From assembly GCA_017445755.1 (NCBI GenBank), contig JAFSSE010000035.1:1-64000 (forward strand): a stretch of DNA of 64,000 nt, read 5' to 3'. The stretch is from Bacteroidales bacterium. Lineage in GTDB: Bacteria; Bacteroidota; Bacteroidia; Bacteroidales; UBA932. The translations under genes were made by a program, and so were the position numbers. Positions within the stretch are counted from its first letter, which is position 1. Every line of letters begins with the position of its first letter. The notes below the pieces were generated by a model that saw nothing but the letters and a program-made list of their open reading frames with translations, searched no databases and was not told the origin of the DNA. This document shows, in pieces, positions 53,514-61,516 of this stretch.

Positions 53514-56500
53514 ATGAAAATCAAGTCATTTCTTGCAGCGGCCCTTGCCGGTATAGTATTTTTCTTTTCCTGTACTACTCCTGAAATTCAGGAAGAAGAT
53601 ACTCTCAGCGTAGATACGGCTCTTCTTGAAGCCACTTCGGAGGGTGCGGCCCTTGCCGTCGTCGTAACGGCAAACTGCCCCTGGAGCACCTCTTATCCGA
53701 CCTGGGTTTCTGTCAATCCCTCCAGCGGAAACGGGAATCAGGCGGTTGAGGTCGTGTTCACGGAAAATACCTATGCAGAGGAGAGGGCTGGGACCCTTGT
53801 CTTCGTCTATGGATCGGATAAGCGTTCCGAAGTGACGTTGACACAGGGTGGGAAGGCGGAGGAGCCGACCCCTGGACCCGAACCCGAACCGGAACCGGAG
53901 AACGGACCGAAGCAGAAACTGGTCCTGGTGGACGACAGCCAGATTATCCTGAACTGGTCGGTCAGCGATTTTACCGATGTCGAAAAGGATGCCGGAAGGG
54001 CTTATACAATTGCGGTCTATGAGGATAAGGAGGCGACCCGGCTTATATGGTCATGGGACCTCGCAGACGCCTCCAATCCGGAAACCCTGCTCTATAACTG
54101 GAGCGGGAACGCTTCCTACAAGAAGTTCACTCCCGGGTTCGTATTCTCCTCGCTGAACCCCTCCACCGACTATTACATCCGGATTACCGACCGGACGGAC
54201 GGCAGTTTCAGTACCAAAAAGTACACTACTGCCGCCAGTCCGCTTGTGGACGTGACCAAAAAGGCGGCATCCAGCGCCCGGGAAGGAGAGACCATCGTCT
54301 ATGAGACCTTCTCCGAATTCCCTTACGGCGCCCGTTCCCCGGAAACCGTCCCGGGATACTCTTCGACTACCCGTTCCAGCGATACTGCGGCGATACTTCC
54401 GAGCGGAACGGATCCGGTCACGGCCAGCTCCGGCTCTCTATATCTCGTCTATCCGGATATCCACATGGGTCTTTTCAACACCATGGCAAAGCTCATTCCT
54501 TCCACGCGTCTGAACTCCTGGGCTGCCTATGTCCAGAACAATACGGCGGGAGCCATGTGCATTGAGTCCGGCTGCCTTAAGGTCGGTGCAAGCAAGTATA
54601 CGGGGGATATCGTGACCCCTCCGCTCGACTGTCTCCAGAAAACGGCCAACCTGAGGGTTACCTTCGATGCGGCTCCCTATATCAGCTGGGGTGCAACTAC
54701 CGCGACTGATAAACTCGGCTGCGTAGTTGACGTATTCTCACCTGATGTCAGCTTGACAAAGACCTGGTGGATTAACGCGAACGATTCCGCAAACCTTCCG
54801 ACTGACACAAAGGACGTGACCATTTCGTCCGATCCTCAGTTCAAGACCTACAGCGTCACCCTGGAGAATGTTCCCGTAGGAGCCAGAATCGGAGTCGGCT
54901 GCAAGAGGGACAATACTCCCGGTTCCAGCCAGCACCGCTGCTACCTTGACAATATCCGGATTGAAGTAATTGAATATCCTACTATTGAGGCGCTTACCGA
55001 GCTTGAAGGAACGGCTATCGCATCGACGAGTGACGCTATCGGCGTAGTCCGCGACTCCAAGACCGGGAAGGGGATTGCCGGAGTTCCGGTTTCGGACGGT
55101 TACAAGTACGTAACTACCGATGCAAACGGTGTTTACCAGATGAAGATGAATTCCCTCACCAGAAAGATTTACCTCTCTCTCCCTTCGGAGTACAAGGTCC
55201 CTCTCGATGCGGCGACCCATCTTCCTCTCTTCTACAGCTCCAAGAACGTGACCCACGGTATCCAGAACCGTAACGACTTCTCGCTTGAGCCGCTCGATTC
55301 CCCGGAAGACAAGTTCACGCTTTTTATGATCGGCGATCCCCAGTGCAGGACCGATGCCCATGTGAAGCGCTATGTCAATGAATCCGTTCCGGACATGAAG
55401 TCCACTGCCGGGAAGGGGGTATATCAGAATGTCTATGCCATGACCCTCGGGGATATCATCTGGGACTCCACCAACGAGTGGACCAACATGAAGAACTCCA
55501 TGTCGAACGTTTCGGTTGGATCCGGCTGGCTGCCTTATTTCCAGTGCATCGGGAACCATGACCATACCGCTACGACGTCCTCCGACTATGAGGCGACAGC
55601 CCGCTATACCGGCATGTTCGGCCCGACCGACTACTCCTTCAACCGCGGGAAGGCCCATATTGTCGCCATGGACAACGTCGTCTGCACGACTCCTTCCTCG
55701 AATTCTTCCCCGGACGGGGCGACATGGGGATACAACGCCGGCTTCTCGGACGAACAGTTCGCCTGGCTGACCGCTGACCTCAATACGGTTAAGGACAAGG
55801 CGAACACCCTTGTCATCCTCTGCTGCCACATTCCTTTCCGTGGCGGCGCCACAAGCGGCGGCAGCTCGGTCAATACGGACAAGCATTATGCGGATGTCCT
55901 TACCCTCCTCTCCCAGTTCCATGAGGCCCATATTATGATTGGCCATACCCATTATCCCCAGAACTGGATCCACAAGGGATATACCTGCAAGGGCGGGAGC
56001 TATATCTATGAGCACATCCATCAGGCCGCCTGCGGCGCATGGTGGGCTGCGAAATCCAGTACTACCGGAGCTCCGAACGGGTACAATATCTACATGGTTG
56101 AAGGAAATTCGATTAAGGACTGGGTCAACAAGGGTACCGACCGTGACGAGAGCTACCAACTCCGTGTCTATGACGGCAATCAGACCTATACCGGAACGAA
56201 GGGTTATATCTACAATTGGTTTAACGCTTCTAACAAGGGCGGCAGCAGCAGCATTGTCGCCAAGGGCAATACTGTCCTGAAGGGCTGTTTCGTGGTCGAG
56301 GCATGGGACGATGACGATACCTACTGCTCTGTGGAGTTCTGGCAGGGCGGCGTAAAGGTCGGGAACTTCACCCGGCTCGCCAATGGGAGCTGCACCAATA
56401 TCGCCCTTGCGAGTTACTGGTTCAATGAAAAGAGCAAGAACTCGACGAGCTACTCCTCTACTACGGCCAGCCACTACTGGTATTATAAACCCGTCTCCGG

Positions 56501-56615
56501 CCTTCCCGCCTCCGAAACCAACTGGGAGGTCCGTTTCATCCGGAAGATTCCGACAAGCGGTATTACGCACACTTATACGCGCAATTCCCTGACGACTGAT
56601 TATTCTGAGTATTGA
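53514..56615 (+). CDS. multidomain calcineurin-type phosphoesterase, paralogue 2
   Basis: A 1033-residue lipoprotein (FFFSCTT, Cys20). Order: BACON domain (about 30-118, CPWSTSYPTWVSVNPSSG), Pro/Glu linker (about 119-138), beta domain (about 140-235), jelly-roll-like domain (about 255-490, ending HRCYLDNIRIEV), MetallophosN-like (about 495-590), phosphoesterase core (about 600-830: GDPQC, LGD, GNHDH, CCHIPF and GHTHYPQN) and C-terminal beta domain (to 1033). It is paralogue 1 with an added N-terminal binding arm. BACON domains are thought to bind carbohydrate or mucin. Confidence 0.87.
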   Translation: MKIKSFLAAALAGIVFFFSCTTPEIQEEDTLSVDTALLEATSEGAALAVVVTANCPWSTSYPTWVSVNPSSGNGNQAVEVVFTENTYAEERAGTLVFVYGSDKRSEVTLTQGGKAEEPTPGPEPEPEPENGPKQKLVLVDDSQIILNWSVSDFTDVEKDAGRAYTIAVYEDKEATRLIWSWDLADASNPETLLYNWSGNASYKKFTPGFVFSSLNPSTDYYIRITDRTDGSFSTKKYTTAASPLVDVTKKAASSAREGETIVYETFSEFPYGARSPETVPGYSSTTRSSDTAAILPSGTDPVTASSGSLYLVYPDIHMGLFNTMAKLIPSTRLNSWAAYVQNNTAGAMCIESGCLKVGASKYTGDIVTPPLDCLQKTANLRVTFDAAPYISWGATTATDKLGCVVDVFSPDVSLTKTWWINANDSANLPTDTKDVTISSDPQFKTYSVTLENVPVGARIGVGCKRDNTPGSSQHRCYLDNIRIEVIEYPTIEALTELEGTAIASTSDAIGVVRDSKTGKGIAGVPVSDGYKYVTTDANGVYQMKMNSLTRKIYLSLPSEYKVPLDAATHLPLFYSSKNVTHGIQNRNDFSLEPLDSPEDKFTLFMIGDPQCRTDAHVKRYVNESVPDMKSTAGKGVYQNVYAMTLGDIIWDSTNEWTNMKNSMSNVSVGSGWLPYFQCIGNHDHTATTSSDYEATARYTGMFGPTDYSFNRGKAHIVAMDNVVCTTPSSNSSPDGATWGYNAGFSDEQFAWLTADLNTVKDKANTLVILCCHIPFRGGATSGGSSVNTDKHYADVLTLLSQFHEAHIMIGHTHYPQNWIHKGYTCKGGSYIYEHIHQAACGAWWAAKSSTTGAPNGYNIYMVEGNSIKDWVNKGTDRDESYQLRVYDGNQTYTGTKGYIYNWFNASNKGGSSSIVAKGNTVLKGCFVVEAWDDDDTYCSVEFWQGGVKVGNFTRLANGSCTNIALASYWFNEKSKNSTSYSSTTASHYWYYKPVSGLPASETNWEVRFIRKIPTSGITHTYTRNSLTTDYSEY

Positions 56616-56620
56616 TGTTT

Positions 56621-56654
56621 TTTTGGTGTTTTCATTTTTAATTATTTATCTTTG
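56621..56654 (+). promoter_or_regulatory. complete promoter of the BACON/GLUG pair
   Basis: TTTTG (56621-56625), 21-base spacer, TATCTTTG (56647-56654): both Bacteroidota elements at near-ideal spacing, 31 bases before the start codon at 56686. Confidence 0.65.
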
Positions 56655-56685
56655 TAAAGATATGACACTAACTAAATCAAAGCAT

Positions 56686-58698
56686 ATGAAAAAGTTTGGA
56701 TTCATTTTCGCGGCCATTGCCTGTATCGGGATCGTCGCGGGCTGTAAGAAGGATCCGGTAGAGCCGGAGGTCACTCCTTCTGTTTCAGCAGCGCCTACAA
56801 GCGTAGCGGCTCCTTCAGCCGATGCATACAGCGCAACTGTTTCTGTTGTTTCCAATGTTGCCTGGACGGCAACTGCCCCTTCATGGGTAAGTCTTACCCC
56901 TGCCAAGGGTGACGGGAACGCTTCTGTGAAGGTTGAGTTCACCGCGAACGAGGCGACTGAGCCGCGCTCCGGAGAAATTGTCATTACGGCTTCTTCGGCC
57001 AGCACAAAGGTCGCCGTTTCCCAGCCGGCCGCTTCTTCTACGCCCACTCCGGGACCGGATCCTGCCGGAACGGAAATTTCAACGGCAGATCAGTTTATCG
57101 CCTTCCTTGCCAATCCGACCAATGCGGAGTGGAAGATCACGGCTGATATCGACCTCACCGGAAAGACCATCACTCCTGCTGCTTCCTTCGCGGGAACCCT
57201 CGACGGCGGCGGTAAGGTTATCAAGAATGCCACCCTCACGACCAACCTGTTTACAAGTGTAAGCGGAACTGTTAAGGACATTACTTTCTCCAATTCTTCC
57301 TTTACGTTCGGTGTAGTCGGAACTCTTGCTGCCGGAGGAACTGTTTCCGGCGTATCCGTTGATGCAACCTGTACGGTTGCCTTCCCGGAGCCGATAGCTG
57401 CAACGAATTACGGTGTCATTGTGGACACTAACGAAGGAACTGTTGAGAACTGCACAAAGGCGGCTGTCGTCAATCTCAGCTACACCACTCTTCCTGAAAA
57501 ACTTACCTGCTCCTGGGGCGGTGTTGTCGGATATAACAAAGGCCTTGTGAAGGACTGCGTGAACAGCGGAGACTTTACCCTCGCAGTATCTGCTCCTGTA
57601 AAGTCTACTTTCCATGCTTTCGGCGGTGTCGTCGGAACCTATGAGGGTGAAGCAGGGAAGGTTATGGTAAGCGGCTGCTCGAACAGCGCGGCTGTGAGCG
57701 TCGAGTATGGTACTGCCGTCTATGTCTTCACGGGTGGCGTCGTCGGCGGAACGCCGTCTGCCAAAGAAACTCCCGGGAACTATGGTATTATTGAAAACTG
57801 CACCAATACCGGAAACGTTTCGATGCATTATATTTCCGGAGGCAGCGGAGCTTATCCGAATTTGGGCGGCGTTGCCGGCTATGTCGAGGGAGTCCTCAGC
57901 GGCTGCATCAACCGCGGAGCTATTTCCGCAGTCTGCGATTCTGAAACTGCAACCTGGACCTGCCCCCGTATCGCAGGTGTTGGCGGAGCGGTTACGGCCG
58001 GTGCTTCCGGTTGCCAGAATTATGGGACCATTACCATCAAGGGCCTTTTCGCCGGCGGTACTGACGGAGCCCGCGCAGCCGGTAACGGCGTAGGTAAGCC
58101 GAGTTGTTTCGGCGGAGTAATCGCAGCTGCAGGTCCTTATACCCATGATGGCAGCGTCAAGTTTGAGAACTGCACCAATGAAGCTTCGTTCACGATTGAT
58201 TTCGGTACCATTACCGAGACTCCGAACACCCAGGTGGGCGGTGTCTTCGGTTATGTAACCGGAACCATTTCCGGTTGTTCGAACAAGGGTGACATTACCC
58301 TTAACAGCCCTGCCCAGGTCAACCGTCTCGGCGGTATCGCCGGAGGCAGTGCCTATGGAGCAACCGACTGTACCAACAGCGGAGCCCTGAAGGTTGTGAA
58401 CAGCCCTGTCCTTCCCGCTACGTCCAAGTGGGTCGGCTATGTGGCCGGTATCGTTGCGGATGCCCATACGGCCGCTGCTGATGTTGCCTTTACAAAGTGT
58501 ACGAACAGCGGAGCCATCACCTTTATTAATGAAAGTGAAATTGCGACGGAACGCGTAAGTGCAGTTGCCGGAATCGTCGGCTGCTCCAATTCTGCGGCGG
58601 TATTTACAGAGTGCTCCAATACCGGAACCCTGACCGCTAATGTCAAGGACGCGGCCTACTGCGTCAGCGGTGACCTTCGTGGAGGTAATTATTATTAA
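56686..58698 (+). CDS. BACON/GLUG surface lipoprotein A
   Basis: A 670-residue lipoprotein. The start MKKFGFIF at 56686 is chosen over upstream in-frame ATGs because it opens a clean signal (lipid Cys20, IVAGCKKD). It has one BACON domain (about 35-115, VAWTATAPSWVSLTPAKGDG), a Pro-rich linker and GLUG-type repeats from about residue 135 to the end. No catalytic motif is seen. It is probably a surface binding protein or adhesin. The next gene starts 11 bases later with an almost identical signal peptide. Confidence 0.8.
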   Translation: MKKFGFIFAAIACIGIVAGCKKDPVEPEVTPSVSAAPTSVAAPSADAYSATVSVVSNVAWTATAPSWVSLTPAKGDGNASVKVEFTANEATEPRSGEIVITASSASTKVAVSQPAASSTPTPGPDPAGTEISTADQFIAFLANPTNAEWKITADIDLTGKTITPAASFAGTLDGGGKVIKNATLTTNLFTSVSGTVKDITFSNSSFTFGVVGTLAAGGTVSGVSVDATCTVAFPEPIAATNYGVIVDTNEGTVENCTKAAVVNLSYTTLPEKLTCSWGGVVGYNKGLVKDCVNSGDFTLAVSAPVKSTFHAFGGVVGTYEGEAGKVMVSGCSNSAAVSVEYGTAVYVFTGGVVGGTPSAKETPGNYGIIENCTNTGNVSMHYISGGSGAYPNLGGVAGYVEGVLSGCINRGAISAVCDSETATWTCPRIAGVGGAVTAGASGCQNYGTITIKGLFAGGTDGARAAGNGVGKPSCFGGVIAAAGPYTHDGSVKFENCTNEASFTIDFGTITETPNTQVGGVFGYVTGTISGCSNKGDITLNSPAQVNRLGGIAGGSAYGATDCTNSGALKVVNSPVLPATSKWVGYVAGIVADAHTAAADVAFTKCTNSGAITFINESEIATERVSAVAGIVGCSNSAAVFTECSNTGTLTANVKDAAYCVSGDLRGGNYY

Positions 58699-58709
58699 TA
58701 AACCGATAA

Positions 58710-61430
58710 ATGAAAAAGTTTGGATTCATTTTCGCGGCGATTGCCTGTATCGGGATTGTCGCGGGCTGTAACAAGGAAAAGGAAGAACCGACCCTGTCGG
58801 TCGCTCCGACCTCTATTACTGCCAAGGCGGAAGCCACTACATCTTCCGTGAAAGTCTCCTCCAACAGCGGCTGGACGGTCAAGTCCAGTGAAAGTTGGGT
58901 TACCGTTTCTCCCGTCCAGGGTAACGGTGACGCAACTGTCAGCGTAACGGTTGCCGAGAATACGGTGGCCTCCGCCCGTGAGGCGACCCTCACCTTCTCC
59001 TGCGGAACCAAGTCCGCTACCGTAAAGGTCAGTCAGGAAGCCGCCGTGATTTCCGGACCGTATCTCGCGGTTAGTCCTTCGGCACTCACTTCCACTGCAG
59101 CGGAAGCTCAGCTTGCCCTTGCTGTTACCGCCAATACTGCCTGGACCGCCGCGGGCCCCGACTGGGTGACCCTCACTCCTGCCCGGGGAGACGGCGATGC
59201 AAGCATAACCGTAGCGCTTGCCGCCAATACCGGCGAAGCCCGCAGCGGCGAGATTGTATTCACATATGATACCGACAAGACCGCGAAGGTCAGCGTTTCC
59301 CAGGAAGCCGCTGCTGCGACTCCTGCAGGTGACTGGGCCGGTGAGTGGATCCTGACCGGACACGATGAGACCGACAATGTCGACGTCGCCGCCAAGTACT
59401 ATGGCAGCGGCAGCGGTACTGCTGACAACAACCTCAAGTACATGGTCATTACTCGGAATGCCAACAATAAGATTGTTCCCAAGAACGAAACGGACGAAAT
59501 CGGCGACTGCCGCCTGACCATTGCCAAGATAGATGCCCAGAGCGATACCACCTTCTGGTCCATCCGGGACAGCAAGGGCCTGTATCTCGAGAGTGACGGT
59601 GACGGCGTTGCCTCCCAGAACTACCTCAAGGGACACGACGTTCTCAGCGAAAACGGCTGGTGGACGATCAACGATACGGATGAGGGAACGGTCATGGTCG
59701 CCACGCGTGCCAAATCCAGGGGCAATAACCGCAACGTCATCCGCCTTAACCACAACAGCGGAAGTTACATCTTCTCCAGCTATCCGAATTCCCAGCAGCC
59801 GGTCAAGCTCATTTCCTGGAACGAGGTTTATGAAGCAGCTATCTTCTCGGCTGAATTGACCTCCGGCTCCTCTATCAATGCCGCGGGCGGAGAGTCCGTC
59901 ATTACTGTCGGCGGCAATGTCGATTGGACTGCTACCGTTACCGGAGGTGCTACCCTCAATCCTGCATCCGGAAAGGGCGCCGGCGAGATTAAGGTGACTA
60001 TTCCTGCCAATACCGCTTCCACGGCAGCCGAGTATACGGTTACCGTTTCTACGACCGCTGAGGTCGCTACTAAGTCCTATGAGTTCAAGATTGCCCAGGA
60101 TGCTGCTGGAACGGCGAAGTTGATGGCCATCACCAGTGCTGAAGAGTTCGCTACCTTTGCGACCCGCATGAGCGATTACACGGCTTCCGAGACCGTTACC
60201 CTCGAGGCCGATATTACCGTGACTGAACCGGTTTCTGCCCTCAGCTGCAACTTCAACGGGAAGGGCCATACGGTTACGTACAACTTCACCCAGACAGAAA
60301 ACACCCCGCTTGAGGTCGGACTGTTCCGTACGATGGACAATGTCACAATCAGCAACCTCAAAGTGGCAGGATCCCTGACGGTCAATACCACCTCCGGAAC
60401 CTTTGAAATCGGTTCCATCGTAGGTAAAGCCGCCAATGGAGGCATCATCGAGGACTGCGAGAGTTCGGTTACCGTCCTTTCGCAGAAAAAGGTTACCCAT
60501 CATATGGGCGGAATCGCCGGTTACATAGCCGGAACCACCCTGAAGAACTGTACGAACAAGGGAGATGTTGAAATAATCATCAATGGTGCTGGCAACGCTT
60601 CCCAGATTGGAGGAATGGTCGGCCATATCGAGTTAAACGGAACCCTGGAAGGATGTGTCAACGAGGGTAAGGTTACTTACGATCTCTCGGATAATGCCGG
60701 TTCCGTCCGCATGGGCGGTATGGCAGGGTATCTTGTAACCCCCGTCAACATCGTTTTCAAAAACTGCGTCAATAAGGGCGAACTCTATAATTACGGGTAC
60801 AAGAAAAGCTCCTGGTCCTATATAGGTGGTATTTCCGGGTACTCCTCCAATGCCGAAGGAATGCCGACTGGGACCCTTGTTTATGAGAACTGCTCCAACT
60901 CCGGTAAGATTTATAGTAAAGGTACTCTCTCCACGGGAGGTACCCGTACGGCTGGACTGATTTCCCACTGTGGCAAGTTCACCGAGATTACTGTCACCAA
61001 CTGCTCCAATACCGGCGTTGTGGAGTCCGATTTCCCGTATGCCAACAATCAAGCCGCCGGTGTCATCGCTTTTGGTGAAGCCGATTCCAAGATTACCTGC
61101 TCCGGTTGTACCAACAATGCAGAAATAAAGACCAACGCAGTCGGTGGCCTTGTCGGTGGAATCGTCGGCGGGACCAACAGCGCTACCTCTACCTTCACTG
61201 ATTTTGTCGTAGGGGCCTCTTCTTCCGCATCGATCGGCTCCGGATCCATTGGAGCGGCCATCGGCAAGGCGGCTAACCTCACCACCGCACTTACCGGCAA
61301 GGTGGCTGGCGTTACCCTTACCGTCGGTGAAACCGCTACGACCCTGACTTCAGCGAATTATCTGGAGTATGTGGTCGGTGCGGCCATGGCGGAAGGCAGC
61401 TCTGTCTCCGGTGTAACCTTCGGAGAGTAA
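58710..61430 (+). CDS. BACON/GLUG surface lipoprotein B
   Basis: A 906-residue lipoprotein (lipid Cys20, IVAGCNKE). Two BACON domains (about 29-108 and 113-200) precede an unrecognised domain (about 205-370, with WIL.GHDETDNVD, YLESDGDG and SYIFSSYPNSQQPVKL), a third BACON-like domain (about 372-462) and GLUG-type repeats (about 470-900). It is co-transcribed with protein A. It is probably a surface ligand-binding protein. The middle domain is worth a fold prediction. A terminator follows 18 bases past the stop. Confidence 0.8.
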   Translation: MKKFGFIFAAIACIGIVAGCNKEKEEPTLSVAPTSITAKAEATTSSVKVSSNSGWTVKSSESWVTVSPVQGNGDATVSVTVAENTVASAREATLTFSCGTKSATVKVSQEAAVISGPYLAVSPSALTSTAAEAQLALAVTANTAWTAAGPDWVTLTPARGDGDASITVALAANTGEARSGEIVFTYDTDKTAKVSVSQEAAAATPAGDWAGEWILTGHDETDNVDVAAKYYGSGSGTADNNLKYMVITRNANNKIVPKNETDEIGDCRLTIAKIDAQSDTTFWSIRDSKGLYLESDGDGVASQNYLKGHDVLSENGWWTINDTDEGTVMVATRAKSRGNNRNVIRLNHNSGSYIFSSYPNSQQPVKLISWNEVYEAAIFSAELTSGSSINAAGGESVITVGGNVDWTATVTGGATLNPASGKGAGEIKVTIPANTASTAAEYTVTVSTTAEVATKSYEFKIAQDAAGTAKLMAITSAEEFATFATRMSDYTASETVTLEADITVTEPVSALSCNFNGKGHTVTYNFTQTENTPLEVGLFRTMDNVTISNLKVAGSLTVNTTSGTFEIGSIVGKAANGGIIEDCESSVTVLSQKKVTHHMGGIAGYIAGTTLKNCTNKGDVEIIINGAGNASQIGGMVGHIELNGTLEGCVNEGKVTYDLSDNAGSVRMGGMAGYLVTPVNIVFKNCVNKGELYNYGYKKSSWSYIGGISGYSSNAEGMPTGTLVYENCSNSGKIYSKGTLSTGGTRTAGLISHCGKFTEITVTNCSNTGVVESDFPYANNQAAGVIAFGEADSKITCSGCTNNAEIKTNAVGGLVGGIVGGTNSATSTFTDFVVGASSSASIGSGSIGAAIGKAANLTTALTGKVAGVTLTVGETATTLTSANYLEYVVGAAMAEGSSVSGVTFGE

Positions 61431-61448
61431 TCGCTTTCCTTGAATTTC

Positions 61449-61479
61449 AGGAGGCCGGTTCATAGTGAGCCGGCCTCCT
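61449..61479 (+). terminator. terminator after the BACON/GLUG pair
   Basis: AGGAGGCCGG (61449-61458) pairs with CCGGCCTCCT (61470-61479) around an 11-base loop. The following T-run is interrupted (TTGACTTTCTT), so termination may be partial. Confidence 0.7.
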
Positions 61480-61502
61480 TTGACTTTCTTCGGAAAAGTA
61501 AG

Positions 61503-61510
61503 TATCTTTG
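61503..61510 (+). promoter_or_regulatory. -7 box of phosphoesterase paralogue 3
   Basis: TATCTTTG, a perfect -7 box, ends 6 bases before the ATG at 61517, so the transcript should be leaderless or nearly so. Confidence 0.5.
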
Positions 61511-61516
61511 TAGGAT

